From assembly GCA_002839495.1 (NCBI GenBank), contig PGYD01000005.1, forward strand, positions 1 through 51,289: a stretch of 51,289 nt of DNA. The letters are read 5' to 3'. Below, piece after piece: positions 1-9,091 of this stretch. The translations under genes and the position numbers were made by a program. This DNA is from Planctomycetes bacterium HGW-Planctomycetes-1 (GTDB taxonomy: Bacteria > Planctomycetota > Phycisphaerae > Sedimentisphaerales > UBA12454). The notes under the pieces were generated by a model that did no database searches, was not told where the DNA came from, and worked only from the letters and a program-made list of their open reading frames with translations. Numbering within the stretch: the stretch's first letter is position 1; every line of letters begins with the position of its first letter.

Positions 1-1
1 C

Positions 2-79
2 TATCTGCGAGTGCTGACCTACGACCTGATGATCCTTTATTTACTTTTCAAAAAGAGCTTTTTTACATATTATTATTAA
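2..79 (+). CDS. C-terminal tail of an unidentified protein truncated by the window edge (YLRVLTYDLMILYLLFKKSFFTYYY*)
   Basis: Open frame from base 2 to TAA at 77-79, read by eye; no family recognised. Confidence 0.3.
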   Translation, partial: YLRVLTYDLMILYLLFKKSFFTYYY

Positions 80-130
80 TGTTTTCTACAGAGCAATCTA
101 AAATTTAAGATTTAATAATTAAGGAATTCT

Positions 131-1105
131 TTGATTAAAACATCGCTTGTTACGGGCGGGGCGGGATTTATCGGTTCACATTTGTGCGAGCATCTTTTGG
201 ACTGCGGCCGGAGAGTCGTCGTTATTGACGATTTGAGTACGGGGAGCCTTTTGAATATCGAGCATCTTCTTTCCAACAGCAATTTTAAATTCATACAAGG
301 GACGGTGCGCGACGAGGATTTGATGAGGGAGATAATCGGCAAGTGCGATTGTATTTATCACCTTGCCGCGGCGGTCGGGGTCAACCTGATAGTTGAAAAG
401 CCCGTTCATACCATCGAGACGAATATTCACGGCACCGAGGTTGTGCTTTCGGCTGCGCATCAGTTCGGCAAAAAGGTTCTGCTGACATCGACGAGCGAAG
501 TGTACGGAAAAAATGAAAAGGTGCCTTTCAATGAGAATGACGATACGGTTCTGGGCAGTACGAAATTTTCGCGGTGGTCTTATGCGTGCAGCAAGGCTAT
601 CGACGAGTTTTTGGCTCTTGCGTATCATCGCCAGTATAAACTTGAGGTTGTGATTTTAAGGCTTTTTAATACCATCGGGCCGAGGCAGACGGGAAGGTAT
701 GGTATGGTAGTGCCGAGGTTTGTGGACTGGGCGCTGAAGAATGAGCCTATACTGATTTACGGCAGCGGGAAACAATCGAGAAGTTTTACTTATGTTTCCG
801 ATGTTGTCGGTGCGATGACGGCTCTGATGGAATACGAAAAAGGCAACGGCGAGGTTTTTAATGTCGGCTCGCAGGAAGAAATTACTATCGAGGAGCTTGC
901 TGATAAGGTTATCGAGAAAACCGGCAGTAAAAGCGAAAAGAAATATATTCCGTATTCTGAGGCTTATGGAAAAGGGTTTGACGATATGCGCCGCCGGCTG
1001 CCGTGTTTGGAGAAGGTAAAGCAGGCAATCGGATATGAGCCGAAGGTCGGTCTTGAGCGGATGCTCGAAAAAATTATAGCTGACACAAAGGGCAAAAATG
1101 GGTAA
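131..1105 (+). CDS. NAD-dependent epimerase/dehydratase (extended SDR, nucleotide-sugar)
   Basis: N-terminal TGGAGFIGSHL Rossmann motif, YACSK active-site motif, GPRQTGRYGMVVPRF; TTG start. Confidence 0.9.
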   Translation: MIKTSLVTGGAGFIGSHLCEHLLDCGRRVVVIDDLSTGSLLNIEHLLSNSNFKFIQGTVRDEDLMREIIGKCDCIYHLAAAVGVNLIVEKPVHTIETNIHGTEVVLSAAHQFGKKVLLTSTSEVYGKNEKVPFNENDDTVLGSTKFSRWSYACSKAIDEFLALAYHRQYKLEVVILRLFNTIGPRQTGRYGMVVPRFVDWALKNEPILIYGSGKQSRSFTYVSDVVGAMTALMEYEKGNGEVFNVGSQEEITIEELADKVIEKTGSKSEKKYIPYSEAYGKGFDDMRRRLPCLEKVKQAIGYEPKVGLERMLEKIIADTKGKNG

Positions 1106-1145
1106 ACTGCCGGTCTTTATTTTTAGCGAAGGGACAGCTTAAAAT

Positions 1146-2084
1146 ATGGCTTTATCGTTAGTTACAGGCGGAGCTGGGTTTATCGGCAGCAATATGGTCA
1201 GGTTTTTGCTCGATAAGGGGCAGAAGGTTCGCGTTCTCGATAATTTCGAGACGGGAAAGCGTGAAAATCTTGAAGAAGTTGCCGGCAAAATCGAGATGCT
1301 CGAAGGCGATATTCGTGATAAAGATACTGTCGAAAAGGCGGTCAAGGGCGCTGATGTTATTTATCATTTAGCGGCTTTAGGTTCTGTGCCGAGGTCGATG
1401 AAGGACCCTGCGACTACTCACGATGTGAATGTTAATGGTACGTTTAATGTTCTTATGGCGGCAAGGGATGCGAAGGTTAGAAGGATAGTTTTTGCATCGA
1501 GTTCATCTGTTTACGGACAGAGTGAGGTTTTGCCGCAGCACGAGGATTTGCCGCTTGCTCCGATTTCGCCTTATGGAGCGAGCAAGGCGATTGGCGAAAT
1601 TTATTTCCGCGCATTTTACGAAACCTACGGCGTTCAATCAGTCTGCCTCCGCTATTACAATGTGTTCGGACCAAGGCAGGACCCGACGAGTCAATATGCC
1701 GCGGCGATACCGCTGTTTGTTTCGGCGCTTTTAAGAGATAAATCGCCGACAATATTCGACGACGGCGAGCAATCTCGCGGATTTACATATATCAATAATG
1801 TGATGGAGTCGAACTGGCTTGCGGCAAATGCTAAAGAAACACACGGAGAGGCAGTAAATATTTCAACCGCAAATGCCGTGACGGTAAATACGGTCGTAAA
1901 CACGATACGAAAACTAATGGGCAAAGAGAATATCAAGCCTGTTTATGCGCCGCCGAGGACGGGCGATATAAAACATTCGCTTGCGGATGTGAAAAAAGCG
2001 AAAGAATTAATCGGTTATGAGCCATTTGTGAGTTTCGAGGAAGGAATAGCAATGGCGATTGACTGGTATAAGGGAAATCTGTGA
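1146..2084 (+). CDS. NAD-dependent epimerase, UDP-N-acetylglucosamine 4-epimerase-like (WbpP/TviC-like)
   Basis: TGGAGFIGSN, SSSSVYG, YGASK, YYNVFGPRQDPTSQYAAAIPLF motifs. Confidence 0.85.
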   Translation: MALSLVTGGAGFIGSNMVRFLLDKGQKVRVLDNFETGKRENLEEVAGKIEMLEGDIRDKDTVEKAVKGADVIYHLAALGSVPRSMKDPATTHDVNVNGTFNVLMAARDAKVRRIVFASSSSVYGQSEVLPQHEDLPLAPISPYGASKAIGEIYFRAFYETYGVQSVCLRYYNVFGPRQDPTSQYAAAIPLFVSALLRDKSPTIFDDGEQSRGFTYINNVMESNWLAANAKETHGEAVNISTANAVTVNTVVNTIRKLMGKENIKPVYAPPRTGDIKHSLADVKKAKELIGYEPFVSFEEGIAMAIDWYKGNL

Positions 2085-2101
2085 TTTCGAAGGGTCTATA
2101 A

Positions 2102-3376
2102 ATGGCAAAAAAGAGCAAAAAGAAAGCGCCGCTGGTAGGCATTGTCGGGATGGGATACGTAGGACTGCCTTTGGCCAGGGAGTTTGTCGGACGCGGGGCA
2201 AAAGTAATCGGATTCGATATAAACGAAAAAAACGTTAAAAAGATAAACGCCGGCCAAAGCCCGCTCAAACATATACCGTCGAGCGATATAACGGCAATGG
2301 TAAAAAGCGGCAGATTCAAATCCACAACAGATATGACGTTGATGAAGAAACCTGACGCTTTAATTATTTGTGTGCCGACGCCGCTGACGGAAAACCGTGA
2401 GCCGGATATGACATATATTGTGATAACGTGCGAGACAATTTCAAAGTATCTGCGCAAAGGACAACTCGTAGTTCTCGAAAGCACGACATATCCGGGAACG
2501 ACAAAAGAAGTGATGAAGCCGATACTCGAAAAGAGCGGACTAAAAGCAGGAAAAGATTTTTATCTGGCGTTTTCGCCTGAAAGGGAAGACCCGGGCAATA
2601 AGAGCTTCAGGACGGCGACAATACCGAAAGTCGTAGGCGGATATAACAAGAAGAGCTTGCAAATTGCAACAGTTCCGGTTTCATCGTGCGATGTGGCGGA
2701 ATCGGCAAAGATTCTGGAAAATACATACCGCTGCGTTAATATCGCAATGGTTAATGAATTGAAGCAGCTTTTCGACCGTATGGGAATTGATGTTTGGGAA
2801 GTAATCGAGGCGGCGGGGACAAAACCGTTCGGTTTTCAGAAGTTTTATCCCGGGCCGGGGCTCGGCGGACACTGCATTCCAATCGACCCGTTCTATCTGA
2901 CGTGGCGGGCGAGGCAGTTCGGAATGCCGACGAAATTCATCGAGCTGGCAGGCGAAATCAATACCGCAATGCCGCATTATGTAGTGCATAGGACGATGGA
3001 GGCTTTGAACGGAAGGAAGAAAAGTCTTAAAGGTTCAAAGGTTCTCGTTCTGGGACTGGCATACAAAAAAGATATCGACGATGTTCGGGAATCGCCGTCG
3101 CTGGAGTTAATAGAACTGCTGAGAGATAAAGGTGCATTAGTTGATTATAACGACCCGTATATCGCGGAGACGCATAAACAGCGTAAATACAATTTGAAAA
3201 TGAAAAGCAAACCGCTGAGTGCGGCGATGCTCAGGGGATATGATGTTGTTTTGATTTCGACGGACCATAGCTGCTACGATTATAAGATGATAGTTAAAAA
3301 CGCCAAGCTGGTTGTCGATACCCGGAATGCGACAGTGAACATAAAAACGAATCGAAATAAAATAGTCAAAGCTTAA
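2102..3376 (+). CDS. Nucleotide-sugar dehydrogenase (UDP-GlcNAc 6-dehydrogenase, WbpA-like)
   Basis: GMGYVGLPLA, CVPTPLTENREPDMTY, ESTTYPGTT, SPEREDPGN, PGPGLGGHCIPIDPFYL motifs. Confidence 0.9.
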   Translation: MAKKSKKKAPLVGIVGMGYVGLPLAREFVGRGAKVIGFDINEKNVKKINAGQSPLKHIPSSDITAMVKSGRFKSTTDMTLMKKPDALIICVPTPLTENREPDMTYIVITCETISKYLRKGQLVVLESTTYPGTTKEVMKPILEKSGLKAGKDFYLAFSPEREDPGNKSFRTATIPKVVGGYNKKSLQIATVPVSSCDVAESAKILENTYRCVNIAMVNELKQLFDRMGIDVWEVIEAAGTKPFGFQKFYPGPGLGGHCIPIDPFYLTWRARQFGMPTKFIELAGEINTAMPHYVVHRTMEALNGRKKSLKGSKVLVLGLAYKKDIDDVRESPSLELIELLRDKGALVDYNDPYIAETHKQRKYNLKMKSKPLSAAMLRGYDVVLISTDHSCYDYKMIVKNAKLVVDTRNATVNIKTNRNKIVKA

Positions 3377-3398
3377 GTATAGTAAATGGAGTTAATCG

Positions 3399-4499
3399 AT
3401 GCATGTACCGCTGCTGGATTTAAAAGCACAGTATGCCAAGATTAAAAAGGACGTATTAGCCGCGATAGGCGAAGTTCTCGATAGTCAGATTTGCATCGGG
3501 GGGCCGAAAGTTGCCGAACTTGAAAAACAGGCGGCAGCGGTCAGCGATTGCAAGTTTGCTGTCGGCGTTTCGAGCGGCACGGACGCGATTCTTGCAAGTC
3601 TTATGAGCCTTGGTATCGGCGCCGGCGATGAGGTTATTACGACGCCTTTTACGTTTTTTGCGACGGCGGGCTGTATCGCGAGAGTCGGCGCGAAACCTGT
3701 ATTTGTCGATATCGACCCGAAGACATACAATATAAATCCTGCGATGATTGAGAAGGCGATTACGAAAAAAACAAAAGCGATTATACCGGTTCATCTTTAC
3801 GGTCAAATGGCGGCTATGGACCCGATTATGAGTATGGCCCAAAAGCATAATCTTTATGTTATAGAAGACGCGGCGCAATCCATCAGCAGTACTTATAAAG
3901 GCAGAAAGGCCGGCAGTGTAGGGACGTGCGGCTGTTTTAGTTTCTTTCCGAGCAAAAATTTGGGCGGTATCGGCGACGGCGGTATGATTGTAACCAATGA
4001 TGAGAAATTGGCCGGCAAAATGAAGGTAATGCGTGACCACGGGCAGAATCCGACATATTATTATAATTTTGTCGGCGGGAATTTCAGGCTCGACCCGATT
4101 CAAGCGGCTGCGCTTCTGGTTAAACTGCCGTATTTGGATGAGTGGTCGGAGGCAAGGAGAAAGAATGCCGAGTATTACAATAAGAAATTTGCCGGCACAG
4201 AGGTTAAAACGCCCTATATCAGTTCTGATTGTATGACGGTTTATAATCAATATGTGATAAGGGTGTCGAATCGCGACGGGCTGTTAAAACATCTTAAAGA
4301 AAACGGTATCGGATGTGCGGTATATTATCCTATGCCGCTGCATTTGCAGAAATGTTTTGAGTATCTCGGCTATAAGGACGGGGATTTTCCGGAAAGCGAA
4401 AAGGCTGCGGAGGAAGTTTTAGCGCTGCCGATATATCCTGAGTTGACGGAGGAGATGAAAGACTATGTTGTCCAATCGATTCTTGAGACCTTGGGATAA
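3399..4499 (+). CDS. DegT/DnrJ/EryC1/StrS PLP-dependent sugar aminotransferase (WbpE-like)
   Basis: PLDLKAQY N-terminus, EDAAQSISSTYKGRKAG, SFFPSKNLG(G) PLP-lysine motif. Confidence 0.92.
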   Translation: MHVPLLDLKAQYAKIKKDVLAAIGEVLDSQICIGGPKVAELEKQAAAVSDCKFAVGVSSGTDAILASLMSLGIGAGDEVITTPFTFFATAGCIARVGAKPVFVDIDPKTYNINPAMIEKAITKKTKAIIPVHLYGQMAAMDPIMSMAQKHNLYVIEDAAQSISSTYKGRKAGSVGTCGCFSFFPSKNLGGIGDGGMIVTNDEKLAGKMKVMRDHGQNPTYYYNFVGGNFRLDPIQAAALLVKLPYLDEWSEARRKNAEYYNKKFAGTEVKTPYISSDCMTVYNQYVIRVSNRDGLLKHLKENGIGCAVYYPMPLHLQKCFEYLGYKDGDFPESEKAAEEVLALPIYPELTEEMKDYVVQSILETLG

Positions 4500-4539
4500 A
4501 ACATCAAAGAAAAAGCAAATTTAGGGAAACGAGGAAATC

Positions 4540-5649
4540 GTGATTAAGATCATTTGTGTATGCGGTGCAAGGCCGAACTTTATGAAGATTGCGCCTTTGA
4601 TGAAAGCATTTAATCAAAGCGACAAATTTCAAATACTTCTTGTTCATACCGGCCAGCATTATGACGCTAAGATGAGCCATTTATTTTTTGAAGAATTAAA
4701 TATACCCAAGCCTGATATAAATCTTGAGGTTGGTTCGAGTTCTCACGCGGTACAGACGGCAGAAATAATGAAGAGATTCGAACCTGTTGTTCTGGATTTT
4801 AACCCTGACTATGTTTTAGTTGTCGGAGATGTGAACAGTACGATTGCCTGCGGGCTGGTGGCAGTTAAATTAGGCATAAAGCTTATTCATGTTGAAGCGG
4901 GGCTAAGGAGTTTTGACAAGGCAATGCCGGAGGAAATAAATCGTGTTCTTACGGATTGCATAAGCGACCTGCTTTTTGTAACCGAACAATCAGGTATTGA
5001 CAACTTAAAGAAAGAAGGAGTGGCGGAAGATAAAATACATTTTGTCGGCAACGTGATGATTGATACGCTGCTTGGCAATAGGGAGAAAGCGGAGAAGTCG
5101 GATATTCTCGTGAAGATGGATTTAAAGCCTAAAAACTATGCTGTAATCACGCTGCACAGGCCGAGCAATGTTGATGATATTGGCAATCTTGAAAAGATAA
5201 TTTCAGCGTTCGAGGTTATTGAAAAAGACATAAAACTTATTTTTCCGATTCATCCGAGAACGAAAAAGAACATTGAGAAAACCGATTTGAAGGCAAGAGT
5301 CGAGGCTATGAAGAATTTAGTTTTGCTTGAGCCTGTCGGCTATCTCGATTTTTTAAAGCTTACCGCCAATGCAGCGTTTGTTATGACGGATTCCGGAGGC
5401 ATTCAGGAAGAAACGACTATTTTACAAGTGCCTTGTATGACGCTGAGAGAGAATACAGAAAGGCCGGTTACAATTACGGATGGGACGAACCGGCTGGTGC
5501 ATATAGAGACTGAAGATATTTTGAAGAATTATAACGAGCTAAAGAAATCGGGATTTACGGTTGCAGGAAGGGTGCCGAAATTCTGGGATGGTAAGGCGGC
5601 AATGAGAATTGCGGAAATAATCGTTGATAAATATTTGCTTGCCGGCTAA
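4540..5649 (+). CDS. wecB: UDP-N-acetylglucosamine 2-epimerase (non-hydrolysing)
   Basis: GARPNFMKIAPL, HTGQHYD, HVEAGLRS, ALITLHRPSN-like, TDSGGIQEE motifs; GTG start. Confidence 0.92.
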   Translation: MIKIICVCGARPNFMKIAPLMKAFNQSDKFQILLVHTGQHYDAKMSHLFFEELNIPKPDINLEVGSSSHAVQTAEIMKRFEPVVLDFNPDYVLVVGDVNSTIACGLVAVKLGIKLIHVEAGLRSFDKAMPEEINRVLTDCISDLLFVTEQSGIDNLKKEGVAEDKIHFVGNVMIDTLLGNREKAEKSDILVKMDLKPKNYAVITLHRPSNVDDIGNLEKIISAFEVIEKDIKLIFPIHPRTKKNIEKTDLKARVEAMKNLVLLEPVGYLDFLKLTANAAFVMTDSGGIQEETTILQVPCMTLRENTERPVTITDGTNRLVHIETEDILKNYNELKKSGFTVAGRVPKFWDGKAAMRIAEIIVDKYLLAG

Positions 5650-5701
5650 GCAATTTATATTTAAGCTAGGCCGGTCTCGTCTTTTTGAATAAGTAACGGC
5701 T

Positions 5702-6754
5702 ATGTCTTTAAGTTTCAGAGCTTGTCATTTTTTGCAGAGGTTTTGGGCTATAAGCCTGCTTTTATTTTGTCTGACAACGGCAGAAGTGGGCGGCAGGGAA
5801 CAGCGACAGGAATGGTGGAACAGCAGTTATAATTATCGCATTAAGGCAACTGTTGACAGCGGTATGTATGCCAGGAAAGATTATGTGTTGGGAGTCTCGA
5901 TAGATTTTGACAGCTTATTGAAAAGCGAGAGTATTTTTGATGCCAATTTTGCCTCGATTCAGCGGAACGTCTCGGCAGTGGTGGTGGATTGCGAAAGCGG
6001 CCAAGTCATTCCTTTTGTTTTTCAGACGGATGTGAAAAACGCTAATACGGATGTACTTAAATGGCTTATGGAAGGGAAGGTCGAGCCTGTTGTTGAGAAG
6101 GAGTATTTTATTTACTTCAGCGGCAGAGACAGCGGCATTAAGGCTAAACCCGATTTTCCTTCATTCAGGCCTAACAATGACAAAGGAAATCTTGTTGAAA
6201 ATTACAGTTTTGAAAAGGACTGCTGTTGGCAGGTGCGGGGCGACAAGCAAGGACAGTCTTTTTGTCAGTTCTCAGACAGGCAGGCAAAGTCCGGCAGCCG
6301 AAGCATGGTGATTTCAAATACTAATCGGAAGATTCCTGAATATTCGAGCCAATCGGACATATTTGAAATAGAGGCAGGGCAGCGGTATTCACTTAGCGCG
6401 TGGGTGAGGATAGACGATACTGCCTTTATATCCGGTGGTACGGTAATTGTTGCGATGTACTTTCTGGACGAGAACAAAAAGACCAAAAGGCCACATGAGG
6501 AAGAAGATTACAGGATGTTCTTTTCGATATCGGCCAGCCCCCAGTCGGCTGTAAGAGAGGATTGTCCGGGAATCTGGCTCAATAGGCGAATATCGGCAGA
6601 GATACCCGGCTGGGCGAAGTATGGGATGATAAAGGTTTCTTCTTATTACTTTTTTGGTACGGTATATTTTGACGAAATAGTTGTAAGGAAGGTAAGGTCT
6701 GAGGAGCCTGGGATAACGCTGGGCAGGCTGGAGCGATATTCTAATAATCCATAA
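5702..6754 (+). CDS. Secreted hypothetical protein, carbohydrate-binding-like beta domain
   Basis: Signal-peptide-like N-terminus; WWNSSYNYRIKATVDSG start and a VENYSFEKD...YSLSAWVRID segment reminiscent of carbohydrate-binding jelly-roll domains. Confidence 0.55.
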   Translation: MSLSFRACHFLQRFWAISLLLFCLTTAEVGGREQRQEWWNSSYNYRIKATVDSGMYARKDYVLGVSIDFDSLLKSESIFDANFASIQRNVSAVVVDCESGQVIPFVFQTDVKNANTDVLKWLMEGKVEPVVEKEYFIYFSGRDSGIKAKPDFPSFRPNNDKGNLVENYSFEKDCCWQVRGDKQGQSFCQFSDRQAKSGSRSMVISNTNRKIPEYSSQSDIFEIEAGQRYSLSAWVRIDDTAFISGGTVIVAMYFLDENKKTKRPHEEEDYRMFFSISASPQSAVREDCPGIWLNRRISAEIPGWAKYGMIKVSSYYFFGTVYFDEIVVRKVRSEEPGITLGRLERYSNNP

Positions 6755-9085
6755 ATGCTTTTTTTTATAAAAAAATTCTGTTTTATATTTTTTTGTTCAT
6801 TAGTTTTTTGCCCGGCGATCAGTGCGGCAGAGACTATTTATAAGTTTGACTTCGGACCAGATAAATCCCCTGTGTTTGAGGGGTTTACGGCTGTTAGCGA
6901 AGAGACCGTTTACAGCCGGCAGACAGGATTTGGCTGGGATTACGGTTCAGAGGGAAGGCAGGGATTTGACCGAGAACGATATGATAATTTGTGCAGGGAC
7001 CTTGTTTATGTGAAATCGTCGAGCTTTAAGGCAGATATAGCTGATGGTAAATACATCGTCAATTTATGGATTGGAGACTTGTATGATTTGGCTGATTATC
7101 TGCGGTTCGGTATTAAAGCTGAGAGAAGGGTTATTTTAAGAGCCGGTAAGATTGATTTTAAAACTTACAGCGATTTTTATTTCCAGAGCAGTAACCGTTA
7201 TTACAGCAGGAAAGATAATCCGTGGGATTTGTATATCGACAGCAGATTTATCCGCAGACAGTTCAATGTTATGGTGAATGACGGTCAGTTGAATATAGAT
7301 TTTGAAAATTGTCGTCTCAGTGCAATGGTCATCTATCCTGCAAGACTCGCCGGTGAAGCTGAAAAAGAGATTTCGATTATAAATACCAATCGTCGAAAGC
7401 AGTTCGAGACAAGTTGGTCTGAAATAAAGCCGAGAATCGAAGCCAGTGATTTAAATTTAGAGCCTGCCGACAGCAATCACGGCTATGTGGTGTTCAAAAA
7501 AGGATGGATGGAAAAGGTGTATCCACAGACGGTTCCGCAAAATAGAGAGATTTGCCGGCAATTAAACGTTAGTTGCGCGAAGGGCGAGTATGAGCCTGTG
7601 AGTTTTAGTATATATCCGCTGGTTGATTTGAAAAATGTAAGGATAATGGTCGAACATTTGTTTAATGAGGCTGGCGAAAAATTTGAAACTCAAAACGTCG
7701 ATGTGCGATTGCAGAAATATCGTATTGCCAGGCTGAACAGCGGCAAGAATTACCAAGTTCTGCCCAGTGAGATTGCCAATTTTTATGAGGTTGATATTGA
7801 GCGAGGGGTAACAAGAAAATTTATACTCGACATTTATGTTCCGAAAGATACAAAGGAAGGCGTGTATGAGGGGAATATATGGATTCGTCCGGAGAACAGG
7901 CCCACGATTAAAATTAGATTGACTTTGCGGGTCTTGCCTTTTGAGTTGCTCTGGGACAGGGAAAGACATAATTATGCACTTCAGTATTTTATGGCCAGGC
8001 ATTATTGGGATTTCCGGGATGAAGCGAGTTATAAGGATTATCTGAAATGCGATTTTGTATTTATGAAAAGATTTGGGATAACAGTGCCCACACTTGGATA
8101 CGATCCTTTCAGTTGGCCTGTATTTAGTTATGATTCAGGCCGTGGACGGCTGGCGTCGGTCGATCTTTCCGCAATCGCAGGAGTGATGGATGTTTATAAA
8201 AAGGTTGGAGGCTTTACTTCGCCTTACATAATTTATTGCACTTATGGACTGACGCTGCATGGTAATTATAAACTGCCTTTGAGGCGTAATTCGGTCGGTT
8301 GGGCTTATCTGGAGCAGGAGAATGAATTCTGGGCTGCATATAAGGAAATTGTTCGACAGATAAAGCAAAAGCAGGTAAAGAACGACTGGCCCGAATTTAT
8401 ATTTTTGGCTGCGGCGGAAATGTCAAACGGCGGACTGGAGCACATAAAATATGGCAAGGAGGTTCTTGATAATCTCAGAGAAAACCCAGGAGTAAAAGTG
8501 GCGGCGATGACTTTGAGCGAGAAAGAACTTCAGATGCTGACAGAAGTGAGCAATATTGTCGGCGTGCAGATTTCGATATGCAAGGATGATAATGTTCGGT
8601 ATGCCAGGGAAAAGAGCATCGATAAAAGTTACTGGATTTACCAGGCCAATAACCGTTTTGCCTATGGTTATTATTTTTACAAGACAAGCGCTAAGGGAAC
8701 TTTTAAGGAAGACTATCAGCATGTTTTCGGTGACCCTTATAACGGTTTTGATGACGCCGGGGACGAACTTTTGGCTTTTACGCGTTATACTTTGCCGACC
8801 GCGGATGGGCCTGTGCCTTTAATGGAATGTTATGAGTGGCGGGAGGGGATAGATGATGCAAGATATCTGTACACGCTTGCCGAACATATCAAACGAGCTA
8901 AGGGTCATGCTGATGCTGATTCGCAGCAAAAAGCTCAACAGGGACAGGAGTTGCTTGATAAGATATCGGCAAAAGTCAATCCTGATTTGACTTACTACCG
9001 TGATGTTGTCGGTTTCTGGGACAACGCTGCTTATGACAAATTGAGAAGTATGATAGCTGAAAAAATTTGTGAATTGAGTTTGTGA
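6755..9085 (+). CDS. Secreted DUF4091-like putative glycoside hydrolase
   Basis: Signal peptide; malectin-like start (YKFDFGPDKSPVFEGF); C-terminal ECYEWREGIDDARYLYTL typical of DUF4091 proteins. Confidence 0.7.
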   Translation: MLFFIKKFCFIFFCSLVFCPAISAAETIYKFDFGPDKSPVFEGFTAVSEETVYSRQTGFGWDYGSEGRQGFDRERYDNLCRDLVYVKSSSFKADIADGKYIVNLWIGDLYDLADYLRFGIKAERRVILRAGKIDFKTYSDFYFQSSNRYYSRKDNPWDLYIDSRFIRRQFNVMVNDGQLNIDFENCRLSAMVIYPARLAGEAEKEISIINTNRRKQFETSWSEIKPRIEASDLNLEPADSNHGYVVFKKGWMEKVYPQTVPQNREICRQLNVSCAKGEYEPVSFSIYPLVDLKNVRIMVEHLFNEAGEKFETQNVDVRLQKYRIARLNSGKNYQVLPSEIANFYEVDIERGVTRKFILDIYVPKDTKEGVYEGNIWIRPENRPTIKIRLTLRVLPFELLWDRERHNYALQYFMARHYWDFRDEASYKDYLKCDFVFMKRFGITVPTLGYDPFSWPVFSYDSGRGRLASVDLSAIAGVMDVYKKVGGFTSPYIIYCTYGLTLHGNYKLPLRRNSVGWAYLEQENEFWAAYKEIVRQIKQKQVKNDWPEFIFLAAAEMSNGGLEHIKYGKEVLDNLRENPGVKVAAMTLSEKELQMLTEVSNIVGVQISICKDDNVRYAREKSIDKSYWIYQANNRFAYGYYFYKTSAKGTFKEDYQHVFGDPYNGFDDAGDELLAFTRYTLPTADGPVPLMECYEWREGIDDARYLYTLAEHIKRAKGHADADSQQKAQQGQELLDKISAKVNPDLTYYRDVVGFWDNAAYDKLRSMIAEKICELSL

Positions 9086-9091
9086 TAAAAA

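Noticed and set aside
3456-4250. 264-aa antisense ORF
   Set aside because: Fully antisense to the strongly supported DegT aminotransferase; composition is not protein-like.
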